Part shown: piece by piece, positions 10,061 through 20,029 of the stretch
Numbering within the stretch: position 1 is the stretch's first letter
Layout: each line of letters starts with the position of its first letter
NCBI GenBank assembly: GCA_003427395.1
Contig: BFEA01000015.1
Span: forward strand, 5,225,173 to 5,252,997
From: Chara braunii
Taxonomy: Eukaryota > Streptophyta > Charophyceae > Charales > Characeae
DNA: 27,825 bases
Direction of reading: 5' to 3'
Notes under the pieces: model-generated
Database searches by the model: none
What the model saw: the letters and a program-made list of their open reading frames with translations, nothing else
Told to the model about the DNA's origin: nothing
Program-made: the position numbers and the translations under genes

Positions 10061-10850
10061 GCCTGCACACGGCTGTTGCGCTGAGAACCGGCTAATGGTG
10101 CAGCCCAACAGGTTCAACGATAATCATGATCTGACACAGCTCCACTAGCATGAAACTGTACCTAAAATCTACATCCATGCATCTTGCCAGCCATAACATC
10201 ATGCTTCTACACTCTTGGGCCATCAGTAGAAAGATATTGACAAGAGCTGGCCCCATAGGAAGGATATGGCACTGGTTGATTCAAGGGATGGTTTAAAGGA
10301 CTAACACCAAGATCTCTTCCAGAAGTCAAGGGCGCATTGAATGATTCAATGGATTGTTAGAGGATAACCACCAGGCTCTCTGTGAGAAGAGATGAGGTTC
10401 GGAAGCCCCACAATGACATCGTCATGTGATGAAGAGAAAGCTTGGCAAGGAACCATGGAGAGTCGTTTCCAGCAAATGACTAAATTGCACTCTTCCGCAG
10501 GTCCTGACCTTTTTGAAGAATTAAAATAATCTCTCTCTAACACACAACTCCCCTATTCTTGCTTGCCAACAACCTAGTAAGGACTACAAGGGCAGGAACC
10601 CCTTCAGGAACAATCTCATTAAGATTACGGCTACATAGCACAACTTAAGTCCGATCGTACCATATTGTGTCCACCATGTAGGCTGGAAGGCATCTACATT
10701 TAGGTCTCGGTAGGTTAGCTTTAGTAGGCCACGGTAGGAAATCCTGATAGATATCAGTTATGACATAGAAAAAGTTAGCAGAAGTTGTTAGGCCAGCTGT
10801 CTGTGGTCAAGTCAGCAGCACAGTCCCAGGAACGTCTGCAAACTTCCAAG
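10061..10850. other. Intergenic stretch, nothing recognised
   Basis: No coding frame, repeat or RNA gene that I can support. A GGTTTAA at about 10265-10272 resembles the right terminus of the ACCAC/TTAA elements described further right, but no partner terminus was found. Confidence 0.4.
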
Positions 10851-11040
10851 AGCTACAAACATTGGCAGGACACCGGACCCATAACCGGTAGCTGCAGTGT
10901 GGAAAGCGAAGCGCCAAGTTAAAAAGTGCAGTTGGGGAAGCCAAAAACAGCTACAAACATTGGCAGGACGTCGGACCCATAACTGGTAGCTGCAGTGTGG
11001 AAGGCGAAGCGACATGTAAAAAAGTGCAGTTGGGGAAGCC
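10851..11040. repeat. Tandem repeat, two ~95-bp copies
   Basis: Copies at 10851-10948 and 10949-11040 both begin AGCTACAAACATTGGCAGGA, share GGTAGCTGCAGTGTGGAA and end AGTGCAGTTGGGGAAGCC. They differ by several substitutions and small indels, so the duplication is moderately old. A 16-mer just downstream, CATGCGGAAGCGCTGC (11066-11081), also occurs at 6307-6322 in the copy A LTR candidate, so this may be part of a related LTR. Confidence 0.85.
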
Positions 11041-11131
11041 GTCAACACATATTCACGAGTCGCCTCATGCGGAAGCGCTGCAGCACTATTCTGGGATGTT
11101 CCAAAGAGTGCTGCTCTGTGCCTTCGTAGTA

Positions 11132-11216
11132 GTCAACAGCACTGGCCGCCTGTAGCAAATAGACAGCGCTAGGTGGAGTGTGAGGCAAGGAGAGCGCAGG
11201 AGAGTTATTCAGAGAG
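11132..11216. repeat. 85-bp left gap flank, identical to the right flank
   Basis: Begins GTCAACAGCACTGGCCGCCT and ends TTATTCAGAGAG directly against the N run. The same 85 bases occur without mismatch at 11602-11686 immediately after the gap. Most simply, two contig ends overlap and were not merged. Confidence 0.95.
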
Positions 11217-11601
11217 NNNNNNNNNNNNNNNNNNNNNNNNNNNNNNNNNNNNNNNNNNNNNNNNNNNNNNNNNNNNNNNNNNNNNNNNNNNNNNNNNNNN
11301 NNNNNNNNNNNNNNNNNNNNNNNNNNNNNNNNNNNNNNNNNNNNNNNNNNNNNNNNNNNNNNNNNNNNNNNNNNNNNNNNNNNNNNNNNNNNNNNNNNNN
11401 NNNNNNNNNNNNNNNNNNNNNNNNNNNNNNNNNNNNNNNNNNNNNNNNNNNNNNNNNNNNNNNNNNNNNNNNNNNNNNNNNNNNNNNNNNNNNNNNNNNN
11501 NNNNNNNNNNNNNNNNNNNNNNNNNNNNNNNNNNNNNNNNNNNNNNNNNNNNNNNNNNNNNNNNNNNNNNNNNNNNNNNNNNNNNNNNNNNNNNNNNNNN
11601 N
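11217..11601. other. Assembly gap of 385 N
   Basis: Unbroken run of N. Because both sides carry the same 85 bases, the real gap may be absent, or may hold a GA microsatellite expansion, since the right flank continues as GAGAGAGACCC. Open frames that span it are meaningless. Confidence 0.99.
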
Positions 11602-11686
11602 GTCAACAGCACTGGCCGCCTGTAGCAAATAGACAGCGCTAGGTGGAGTGTGAGGCAAGGAGAGCGCAGGAGAGTTATTCAGAGAG
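11602..11686. repeat. 85-bp right gap flank, identical to the left flank
   Basis: Second copy of 11132-11216, with no difference. It continues into unique sequence (ACCCTTGGCAGGGAGAG), so this copy is the one joined to the rest of the scaffold. Confidence 0.95.
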
Positions 11687-12900
11687 AGAGACCCTTGGCA
11701 GGGAGAGAAGAGTAAGGAGTATGGCTGAGAGAGCGAGAGCTACAATATCTGCATGTGTGCTTGTGAGGCCATAACCGGCCCTCGTGGAAGAAGGCAATTT
11801 GGACATATGAGCTCGATTGCAGCAAACTAGTTTCAGTTCAAATCTCATGTGCGCTCGTGTGTGTTCGACTTTGGTGTGGGATTGGTGTCGAGTGTATGAT
11901 GCATGGATGGTCTCAAATCATTTGGCACCAAAGCAGGCTGTCATAACCTGTCTTCACCAGGAATGGACATGGGAGACGGTCGATGGCAATAGGAGAAAGG
12001 CGAAGGGCCAAGTAAAGTCAAGGTAAGGCCGAAGTAGAGGAGGCTGGAGTTGAGGAAGCAGACCAACTTGGCAGCCATAGTCTAGGGCAAGTGTGGAGCT
12101 TCTTCATCGAGTTCTTTTATAGAAGTACCTCTTTGCATGTTGGGGAAGCAGACTTAACTTGACAGTCTTGCATGTCTATTCCACTTGAGCNTTTTTTGAA
12201 TTGGTCCTTGTCAACATCACTCCTGGTTCCTAGGTCGAGATTGGTAAGGAGAGGATGGCAAGCACTCTATGGTTACCGTTCAGAGTGAACGCTGATTAGG
12301 AATTGGGTAGAATTGCCGGCCTTCCTGGAGGGGATGTACCCAATGCGACCCTATCGCTGTAAGGCAGAATCATAGGATAGATATATAGAGTCAACCTGCC
12401 AAAGGCAATGTGTGGACAGCACTCATAAAATAGCCAGTCTTAAACGTTACTGACTAGTATGTCGTGAACCACCGTTAGCACGTGCGCTAACGGGTCCAAG
12501 TGGAAGTGGATACTCCACCTGGCCACCTGGTCCTGTCAGAGACATGTAAGAACTCCTAAAGACTTCAATGGCTGCCCATAAATTGCTGGTTGGCATGTGT
12601 TGGTTACATCTATAAACTAGGAGGTAAAGTCTACGAATTTTAGGTTGGTGGGGGTAGGTCTATGTGCCAAGAGGTCGTCAAATGGGTCATACCTTGGCCG
12701 ACTATTCTACAGGACCTCCAGCATTGACAATTACCAGACCTTTGCATTTTTGGCCATCTCCATCCTATGGCAGCACCTTGCTTCGATTCTTTTTCCCATT
12801 AGGATTCTCTCGGATGATGAATTCCTACATGAGGGACCCAAAGTGGGCATCAGGTCCCCTCGAATGGAGATTGCGGATGTGAAGATTTCAAAACCGAAAT
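11687..12900. other. Intergenic stretch; holds the source of the 3'-end duplicate
   Basis: No gene recognised. 12080-12129 is repeated exactly at 27776-27825 behind an adapter. A 22-nt near-palindrome CCGTTAGC-ACGTGC-GCTAACGG lies at 12472-12493. One ambiguous base at 12191. Open frames at 12645-12902 show no familiar motif. Confidence 0.5.
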
Positions 12901-13794
12901 AGATGAGCTGAAGAAAGAAAACGACGAGGAAACGGGCCCAAGATGCTGAAGAGGAAAAAGTAGTTGGTCGAATAGAACCAAAGTATGTGGCTGTATTTCA
13001 AGCGTGAGAAAAGGAGGGGAATGGAGAGAAGGAAGAGACTGGTGCACCCCATTGAGAGGAGAAGCGTTCCAGGATGCGAAAAAGGAACCAAAAGTACACG
13101 AGAGTAGGAAGAAAATGGCATGGATACCCCGACAAGGAGGGCAAGAAACCACCTTGATAAACTGGCAAAGTCCATACTTGAGGATGTACGAAGTAGCCAG
13201 ACCGGACCTCGCCTCCCTACCATGGAACCCCCTGAACCACTAGATGCATAGCTTGGATCCCTTGAAAGTCAAGCAGCGCTGAATGAGGCCTTGTTGCAGC
13301 ATGCGGTATAGACAAAGCTAAGCAGGACTGAGCCCAGCTAGGGGAGGAAGACAGGTTTATGTCAAAGCACTTACCTCACAAGGTCCAGAAGGCCTTAAAA
13401 CAGTAGGAAGGACAAAAGTGGACATGACCCTAGCCCCCGAGGATGTACTTCAGTTGCCATCCATGAAACTGACAATGGGGACATGGCCCTAGCACAGATC
13501 AACGAGATCCAGTCCTGGCAGCATGACATCACCGCAGACACAAACCAGAGTAAACATAAAATTTCTCATAATTTTGCACAAAACCTACAGGTTGGAGAAG
13601 AAGATGGATGGACATGAACGAAAGAGTACCAAGAAGTGGGAGAAGTTGAAGGAGGCACAATGAAGGTCAAAGGAGGACATGGTGCAAAAAGACATGGAAT
13701 TTGAGATGCAGGTGAGCCGGTGGGCAAGGGACAACCATGGGAACAGGGTGAAAGACAACCTTCCTCATGAAGTTACCGAGACAGCGTGAGGATG

Positions 13795-14010
13795 CAGCTA
13801 TCCGATGTGTATCCCGAGAATGAAGAGGAAGACATCCTGACCTAGGTCGCTCAGATCCGAAGTTATATGATTGTAGAGTGGGTCCCAGCGCACGATATAG
13901 CGATATCTATAACAACTTTGAAGGGAGATGCAAAGGCATAGGTCATGAGCCAAGTGCAAGTCGCTGGCTAAGAAGAGAATTTCTCGGGAACTTGCTTGAT
14001 CAGTCCAAAC
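13795..14010 (+). pseudogene. gag: Decayed Gag core of copy B
   Basis: The plus strand reads DILT, stop, VAQIRSYMIVEWVPAHD, then ISITTLKGDAKA, stop, VMSQVQVAG. The pattern of a helix, a valine-rich turn and TL-GDA followed by a normally aromatic position is that of the retrotransposon Gag core in plant Ty3/gypsy elements. Both TAG codons fall where the family usually has Trp, consistent with G-to-A decay. The upstream stretch 13250-13790 is lysine/glutamate-rich (for example LESQAALNEALLQH near 13259) and probably the Gag coiled-coil part. Not functional. Confidence 0.55.
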
Positions 14011-15313
14011 TTCAAAGACAAGAGCCAATGCATCTCGGTCTGCAAACAGATTATAAGCACCCATGGATCCCCATGCCAAAGTGTAACACCCTCATCCGAA
14101 CAAATGGACCATCTCTTGCAGCAAGAAGGTCATGGAATTGTGGACAAGCAAGCCTAAGGCAATTGGCTAAAGGCAGACCCTAGCCCCCAACTTACAATTG
14201 CGCCACCTTTCCAACACATCAGCCCTCGTTCAAAGGCCCTCCTAGTTGCGTCTAGCACAAAAAACGAAATTGTTAATCCTTGACGCAGGAAACAATAAGG
14301 AGCATTGCTGCACTAGCCAAGTGCACCAGCAATAGCCCTCATGAGTCTCTACTACACGATAAGGGGTCTCTCGAGGCACAACATACCTCCATCGTAGGAG
14401 TTGTCACCATCCCTAGGTGGGCGTTTCCCCACCGTGCTACCACATATGGTGGCTTTAGCAGTTGAACACCTAAATTGGACCTGTATGTGATTCCCTTCTC
14501 GGTACGTTGATCTCCCAACCCCCCTTTTCAAGACACTGATCTCTCAAGGCGTCCCTACATCGGTCAACCAGAACAATATCTAACCTCGCTGAACCTTTTC
14601 ACTCTTTTGTTCATTATTGTGTGTTTACTCCCATCCCATATTTTTTGTTGTGTAGAGATGGCGGGTTGTGAGTCGCATGAATCCATATATCTACAAGGTA
14701 GCACGCAAGAAATACCATAACATCCAACCATATGAAGCCTTACGGTTGTATATTACGACGACGTATTTTGTGATATACAAATAAGCACATGGCCCTTATG
14801 GGTTTTCAGGGTCAAACACGACAATTGAATCGGATAAAAAGAGTCGCAAGGGTCTTACTACTCGAAATTGAGGAAAATGGCGTATCAGTGTAATGCGAGC
14901 AAGGCGTCTACCATCATTACGATAGCAAGTCGACCCAACTACCTACGTTGAACTAAAGAAGGCAGAATATAGAAATGTAAGAAAATTTCAAGAACTTGGG
15001 CACTAAAAACCATGTCTTTGTTGACCTAGAGAGAGGTTAGGAAGAGTCAATGTCCCATGATCAAATTACGAGGGATTGTAACGATGGGTACCAGGAAGGT
15101 GCGTACACCGTTGTCACAACCTCAAAGGGAGGGCAATAATGATCAAATGGTGGAGGCGGGCTCCCACCAAAGAAACAAAGGCATGAATGGCAATATCCAC
15201 CTTAGGACACGCAGTGAGCAATTCCCACCTCGAAGGGCCTAAGAGATAGTCCCCAAATCTAAGGATCGAAAAAGGAAGACCTTGGAAACACGTGAATTTG
15301 CCTACACATAGAG

Positions 15314-15374
15314 ACCCATCAACACTTCAAATATGGGAAAGAGGGCCACGTCATCCCCTACTGCCCTCAGTGCC
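15314..15374 (+). pseudogene. gag: Degenerate Gag zinc knuckle of copy B
   Basis: Reads QHFKYGKEGHVIPYCPQC. It matches the spacing of CX2CX4HX4C with GKEGH and the last Cys preserved, but the first two Cys positions are His and Tyr. It sits only about 65 bases before the RT relic, so the protease segment present in copy A is missing or unrecognisable here. 14011-15313 between the Gag core and this knuckle shows no other motif I can name. Confidence 0.5.
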
Positions 15375-15438
15375 AACAGCCCCAACGAATGATAAAGATC
15401 CCAACCACTTTTACTGGGGCTAGGGCCCCGTTTACAAA

Positions 15439-15801
15439 ATGTCATCGAAAGAGTTGGAATTGGGCAAACAATTAGACGAGTAAGCCGACAATGGGTGGAT
15501 CAAACAATGTCCATCACCATATGAAGCACATGATCTTTTCGTACCAAGGACATGAAGACGATTGAATGCCACAACTATGAAAAATGCAACAAAGTTGCGA
15601 CGTACAAACGATTTGTTAAGAGACCACAGTGACATAGGGATTTTTTAAAAATTTGAAGTCAAGTTATCACCAAATATAGGTAATAAAGGAGGATCAACCC
15701 AAAATGGGATTCTCCACTAGATATGGACACTACTAGTTTATTATGATGCCCCTTGGTAAAACCTAACGCCTGCAACTTTCCAATATTGTATGAATGACAT
15801 G
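15439..15801 (+). pseudogene. pol: Reverse transcriptase relic, fingers and palm, copy B
   Basis: Frame-shifting translation gives MSSKELELGKQLDE, NGWIKQCPSPY, LNATTMKNATKLRRTNDLLR, KSSYHQI, FSTRYGHY, FIMMPLG and ATFQYCMNDML. Each aligns in order to copy A RT (ELEELPKQLDELLEKGWIKP, LNAITVKN, RIDNLLD, KSGYHQIE, RYGHYEF, MPFGLTN, ATFQRCMNDL). Several stops intervene. The relic stops at 15801, exactly at the TTAA of an inserted element, and the YLDD-box segment that should follow is missing. Confidence 0.88.
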
Positions 15802-16007
15802 TTAAACCACTAGTACCTCTCCCACGTGGGAAAATAGGGAAAACTGGTTGTTTTCCCAATCGCCTGAATTTTCGGAGGTCCGGCCCGACGACAACTGCCA
15901 TTGATAAATCTGATTGGCGGCCGTCGTTTTGTTTCGGCCTTTGAAAAGGTCGGACGCCTACCCAAGGCCTGCTATTTTCCCAAGCGGCAAAGGTACTAGT
16001 GGTTTAA
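15802..16007. mobile_element. 198-bp MITE-like element with TTAA duplication
   Basis: The element proper is 15806-16003, flanked by TTAA at 15802-15805 and 16004-16007. Left terminus is ACCACTAGTACCTCTCCCAC; the complement of the right terminus is ACCACTAGTACCTTTGCCGC. The terminal inverted repeats run about 29 bp with five mismatches and end in TGGGAAAA. It sits just after ATFQYCMNDML in the RT relic. No coding capacity, so it must have been moved by an enzyme supplied elsewhere. A TTAA target is typical of piggyBac-type transposases, but the termini do not obviously match that family. Confidence 0.82.
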
Positions 16008-16017
16008 GGGAGCAAAT

Positions 16018-16711
16018 TCAAACCATACTTGCAAGCATCACCATGTAGGCAATTGCGCACATACAGCACGTGAGTGGATAGGATATGTGCAACACACAGG
16101 GGAAGTAGGCACCCAAAGAAAAGAGGGTCGCAAGCCTACAATAGTGATCACCTGTGCCATCTTTGAAGTTTGTTGTGGGATAGGGAAATAAAAAAAGAAG
16201 TCTAGAGAGTGACATTGAATGTATTTCTACAAGATCTGTTCTTTAGATATAATACACTTCCTATACCTACAAAAAAAGCTAAAAAATCCCACGCTAATTA
16301 GAGTCCTAATTCCGAATAGAAAAATCCCAATTAGGTGCGCGGATTACCACACTACCTTCAAAACAGGTGCAGTTCAAATGCCCACCCTCGCGGTAGTCGC
16401 ACGGAAACTCCCACTGGGGCATGCAAAACTTCGAACAACAAAAGAAAGAAAAACACACGTCATCTTGTATTCACACTCCCTAAGGCGAGTCCTAACTGCC
16501 GAAACAAAAGAAAATGAGTCACAAGTCGCAAAAATGTTCTTCCTACGTTACAAATTGGACTATGCGCAAAATGCACAAAGGATTTCGAAACATGAAGAGG
16601 CAACAAGAAATATCAGCCCCCCCAAACAGGAAACTGTGGGTGGTATAATGCACGGGCAGGTGCTGCACCACACACTGTACAGCGCGCGGTGCTGGGGGAA
16701 GTGCGGTTTAA
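16018..16711. mobile_element. Candidate 686-bp ACCAC-terminus element
   Basis: Bounded by TCAA then ACCATACTTGCAAGCATCACC on the left (16022) and GGTGCTGGGGGAAGTGCGGT then TTAA on the right (16707/16708-16711). The right end complement, ACCGCACTTCCCCCAGCACC, matches the left terminus imperfectly. It starts only 14 bases after the 198-bp element. A 173-codon open frame at 16219-16740 overruns its right end and has no recognised motif. Weaker than the other members because both the target copies and termini are diverged. Confidence 0.45.
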
Positions 16712-16770
16712 ACTATACCCCAAAAAAAGTGAAAGTGTGAATGGGCTCGGTAGTAAGTTCTAAATTTAGG

Positions 16771-16960
16771 ACGAGGAGAACAAGATTGTGGTCATTGGAG
16801 ACTGGCCAGCACCGACAAACCTCACTAAACCGCTTTCATTCCTAACCATTACAAAAAATTTGACTATGTCACTTGCTAAAGAAGGAAGCCTTAGGGTTGC
16901 GGGCTAAGGACTGCACATCATCATTCACGAAGTTGAAGTAGGCGCGAATAGAGTACCCAA
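16771..16960 (+). pseudogene. pol: Reverse transcriptase thumb/connection relic, copy B
   Basis: Reads EENKIVVIGDWPAPTNLTKP then LSFLT, and after frame changes ends near IEYP. It aligns to the copy A segment from EDSK through AIRDWPTPRTLTELRSFLG to ALIEYPVLK. It is cut at 16961 by the next inserted element. Confidence 0.82.
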
Positions 16961-16961
16961 T

Positions 16962-17590
16962 TTAAACCACAGCTCCCCCTGCTGCGAAAATTAGGGGGGA
17001 CCGATAGCACATGTCCATAGGGCTACTGGTAGCACAGTGTGGGGAGCCGACGAAGGGGCGAAAATGAAAATTGTGTCAAAATGCCACCACGACTGATTTT
17101 GCATTCGAAACAAGAGCACAATGAAATCTACAGACCGTTTAATTTCCAGAGATGTTTACGTATTCTTCGGAGCATGAAAAATCTATGAAATTGGGGTACT
17201 TTCCCCGTTAGAGTGGCAAAACCCTCTAATTTTCATAGTTTCTTAGGCATTCTACCAAGTCAAAAAATCACAGAAGTTGGGGTACTTGTTTTGTTCGCCC
17301 ACACATTGTAGAGTGGGAAAAATGGAAAATGTGACAAACTAGCACGACGTTTATTTCACTGTCTAAACCATTTTTTTTTTATTGTTCTAATATTTTTCTT
17401 GGAAAGATCACGACCTAATCTACAAGATCTCAAATTTTCAGATGTTTTTGACAATTCTTCGATGAGCAATTAACCGCCAAAGTTGACATTTGAAAATGGT
17501 TGTACTGGAACCGCCTGCACCCCCCCTTAATACCCGATCCTAACTCACAGGAGTGGTATTTTTCAGCTGTCGGATAAAGTTGTGGTTTAA
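16962..17590. mobile_element. 621-bp ACCAC-terminus element with TTAA duplication
   Basis: The element proper is 16966-17586, between TTAA copies at 16962-16965 and 17587-17590. Left terminus ACCACAGCTCCCCCTGCTGC; complement of the right terminus ACCACAACTTTATCCGACAGC. Only the outer 6-8 bases match well, with weaker agreement inward to GAAAA. The flanks match consecutive parts of pol: IEYP before and SPSSTLVV (RNase H start) after, with about four residues between in copy A. Inside are two similar segments around TTGGGGTACTT (17192 and 17278) and an A/T-rich 17370-17400. No coding frame. Confidence 0.72.
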
Positions 17591-17998
17591 AACACTACAT
17601 CTCCTTCCTCAACTTTGGTAGTTAAGACCAATGCTTACCATGTGTGGAATAGACCAATGCTTACCATGTGTGGAATAAAACTTATACCATAGAATGATCA
17701 ACGCACAGGTTGCCGCCCTACAAAGTTGTGTCCAAGAGGCTACCGACAAAAAAAATAGCAAATTCTGCCTCTCAGAGGAAGCCTGCGCATCGTACAATGC
17801 CTTACAGATGGTGACATTGTTGACTTGGTAGACACTTCCAAGTCTATTATGACCACGAGACCTTATAAACGCTGCAGACAACGATCCCGAATATCCAAGA
17901 AGTTGCAGTAATGCACACATGCGACGAACACCATTGACTTTGAATTAAAACTAGTAAAAAGGAAGTATAATGGCCTTGTCGATGCACTATCAAGGACA
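17591..17998 (+). pseudogene. pol: RNase H relic of copy B
   Basis: Starts SPSSTLVVKTNAYHVW, aligning to copy A PSLPFVVTTDASQYG (the first catalytic Asp is Asn here). It continues to LGRHFQVYYDHETL near 17822-17863, where the catalytic DH is kept, and ends DFELKLVKRKYNGLVDALSR at 17937-17996. Several stops and a 26-bp perfect tandem duplication lie inside. It degrades element RNA in a live copy; it is dead here. Confidence 0.85.
17626..17677. repeat. 26-bp perfect tandem duplication
   Basis: Unit GACCAATGCTTACC through GTGTGGAATA occurs twice (17626-17651, 17652-17677) without mismatch, inside the RNase H relic. It is younger than the surrounding decay and adds a frame change. Confidence 0.92.
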
Positions 17999-18049
17999 AC
18001 ATTTTCTTTACGAGTATTTATGTGGACACCGAATAGTATCTACAGTAGA

Positions 18050-18870
18050 CGAAAGAGAAGTTTATGAGAACGACGAGATCTATAGAGAGATACTTCACAC
18101 AAATCAACCACCAGTACTCGGCCCCAACCTTGCAAGAAAAAACTCGTAGGCCACCCTAGAATTTTCGGGGTTGGTGAGTTGTTGATTATTTTCATCAATG
18201 GTTGACAGAACTCGCAACGAGGGGCCGCGACCAATGTATGGTTGCATACTGGTGGTTTAAAGAGAAGCCCAGCTAGTGACCAGACTATAGGGTCACCAAA
18301 TTGGCTAATATTCCTCACATCCAATGACAAGATCGGCTTTGTGTACCCCATTAGCATCTTCGAGAATGCCATTGCACCTCGGGACATTTTGGATGCAAAA
18401 AGACCTATGCCAAATTACTTCACGCATTCACATGGCCATGAATGAAATCGGATTGTATGAAGTATATCCAAGAGTGTAGACTGGATCAAACTTGAAACTA
18501 CTGTTCAGGAGCCTCTCGCATTACTCCGACTACTAAACAACAAGTTCATGGTATTAGTGAACCGATCCAACAAGCATGCTAAGTTTATTCTTCTACTGAT
18601 AGAAGGAAAGCCCGATTTGGTTATACCACAGTTCTTTGCACACTGCATAAAGGGTAATGGACATCCTCTAACCACAAGTAGTGATAGGGACACTAGATTT
18701 ATGGCGGAGCAGTGGCAGCAATTATTGAAACATTATTGATCAGATTGAATACGTGATTAGACCGACACCTTGGAATGCATGGGCAAATTGAAAGAACGAG
18801 CAAAGTCTTGCAGCAACCGCTTCCTCCGTAAGTTAGACCAGACCAACTAGATTGGGATGAGCAAAGCACT
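18050..18870 (+). pseudogene. pol: Integrase relic of copy B (zinc finger and core)
   Basis: Pieces in order: VYENDEIYREILHTN (18060-18104, linker), an inserted element, then the zinc-binding domain at about 18363-18480 reading ECHCTSGHFGCKKTYAKLL and DCMKYIQEC, which keeps His/His/Cys positions. The catalytic core at 18548-18740 reads LVNRSNKHAKFILLL, LVIPQFFAHCIKGNG and SSDRDTRFMAEQWQQLLKHY, with the second catalytic Asp in SDRD preserved. HGQIERTSKVLQQ near 18780 covers the third acidic position. A TGA replaces the Trp before M in the zinc domain. Multiple frameshifts; not functional. Confidence 0.87.
18103..18260. mobile_element. 150-bp ACCAC-terminus MITE-like element
   Basis: The element proper is 18107-18256. 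Left terminus ACCACCAGTACTCGGCCCC; complement of the right terminus ACCACCAGTATGCAACC, so the outer 10 bases match. The flank is ATCA on the left and TTAA on the right, so the duplication is imperfect. It lies between the RNase H/integrase linker and the integrase zinc finger, where copy A shows no such sequence. Confidence 0.68.
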
Positions 18871-18899
18871 GAACTTGGGTAGCTATCAACAATTGCATG

Positions 18900-19490
18900 C
18901 ATTTCTCCACTGACGAACAAAACTAGTTGCGGAAGGGATAACTACCTGAACACTGATAAAGCCCAAACGTTTCCACTAATTGGAGTTCACGCTCAAATAT
19001 GTGAAAAACTTGCAGGAAGTCGAGGAAAAGTGAAACATTCCCAGCACAAGATTGTGCAATATGCTAACAAGCGCAAAAGACTATCTCCGTTTGATCATGG
19101 TGACTTGAATTGGGCGACAGTTTGGACCCAACGAATGGATTTCTCCAAAGTTGCCATTTGCGTACCTAGGACTTTGGAAGTTTTAATCATCAAAGGAGAA
19201 GCCAAAGGACTGACTTGCACTATCGATGTTCCCTCTCATTTGCAAACTAATCATGCACTTCATGCCTCAAAGCTAATGCTTGTCAATTCAAATGCACCAT
19301 TCCCCTTGCGGAGATCAACGATCCCACCTAAGATGGATGGGGGTTACAACATTCATCGAATAGTTGATTCGGAGACGCAAATAACTTGATAGAGGAGACA
19401 ACCACAACAATAGTTGAAAAAGTCCAATGGTAGTACCAAGACAAAGAAGCAAATGAATGGTCCTTGGAGGACCAATCAAAATACAAAATG
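18900..19490 (+). pseudogene. pol: Integrase C-terminus and chromodomain relic, copy B
   Basis: The frame at 19030-19389 reads QYANKRKRLSPFDHGDLNW, IDVPSHLQTNHALHASKLML and RRSTIPPKMDGGYNIHRIV. It aligns to copy A QANKHRRPSQFQVGDLVW, HLHTYPVFHVSKLLP and MIPPDMDGRYDIDGIV. The chromodomain tail continues in another frame (VQW, stop, YQDKEANEWSLED, about 19415-19475), resembling the Y-V-W ... E-W-E pattern. The relationship to copy A is clear, but decay is far advanced. Confidence 0.85.
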
Positions 19491-19614
19491 AGCGTTCTTT
19501 TTGTTCCCAACAGAACTACCCTATGTGTAGCTAGGCTCCCAACCGGTCCAGCCACAAACTTGTGGCAGGACATTCACGACTGAAAATCTAGAAAATCATC
19601 CTTCCAATGTATCC

Positions 19615-19770
19615 GGCCAAGACCACCCAAAGGATCAAACTTTGTGGCGGATAAAGTCATTGGTTTATCATAGAGACGATTTCGGGCAAAAGAAATTCCC
19701 ATGGTGTGACGGGCGGTTGTGTACAAGGCCCGATTACATATTCACCGCGGCATGCTGATCCGCGATTAAT
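19615..19770 (-). pseudogene. Mitochondrial-type SSU rRNA (rrn18) fragment 2
   Basis: The plus strand shows AAATTCCCATGGTGTGACGG at 19691-19710, then GTGTACAAGGCCC, ATATTCACCGCGGCATGCTG and GATCCGCGATTA, all complements of the SSU rRNA 3' domain. Upstream, GACCACC...AAACTTTGTGGC (19621-19648) fits the part of plant mitochondrial rrn18 nearer its 3' end, in the right order. Homology breaks off at ATATGATATTTGG. It starts about 125 bases after the chromodomain relic of copy B. A nuclear mitochondrial-DNA relic is the best reading. Confidence 0.8.
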
Positions 19771-19797
19771 ATGATATTTGGTTGTAACCATCAGATC

Positions 19798-19890
19798 TGC
19801 TCTCTCTCTCTCTTTCGCTCTCTCACACACACACAAACACACACACACACGCACGCACGCATGCACACACACACACACACCCTACACACA
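19798..19890. repeat. TC/CA microsatellite
   Basis: (TC)n grading into (CA)n with CG and TG interruptions (GCACGCACGCATGCACAC). Open frames through it encode only His/Thr or Ser/Leu repeats and are not genes. Confidence 0.95.
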
Positions 19891-20029
19891 CGCCAGTCTC
19901 GCAATCGGGCCAAACGTATTTTTGTCGGGCTGGGTTGGAGGTATGGACAAACATTTGTCTATGCCATCTATCTAGAAGAGACACTTGACCCAAAAGATTA
20001 CAAACGTCTGAGCCACCAGCTTAGATCTT

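Larger units (their letters stand above)
12900..19490 (+). mobile_element. Ty3/gypsy chromovirus copy B, heavily decayed, with nested elements
   Basis: Same orientation and domain order as copy A, but with stops and frameshifts throughout. Recognisable pieces are a Gag core (13795-14010), zinc knuckle (15314-15374), RT (15439-15801 and 16771-16960), RNase H (17591-17998), integrase (18050-18870) and C-terminal region with chromodomain (18900-19490). Four short inverted-repeat elements (15806-16003, 16022-16707, 16966-17586, 18107-18256) split these pieces. I did not recognise a protease or LTRs. The left edge is approximate, placed at a lysine/glutamate-rich relic (ELKKENDEE) near 12905. Confidence 0.8.

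Noticed and set aside
10258-10273. GGATGGTTTAAAGG as an ACCAC-element terminus
   Set aside because: No left terminus with the same ends could be located upstream.
11173-11658. Open frames spanning the N gap
   Set aside because: They consist of unknown bases.
14281-14290. LDAG reading in copy B as a protease active site
   Set aside because: The downstream residues do not follow the retropepsin pattern; the protease of copy B remains unfound.
16219-16740. 173-codon open frame
   Set aside because: It overruns the boundary of an inserted element and shows no motif or plausible composition.
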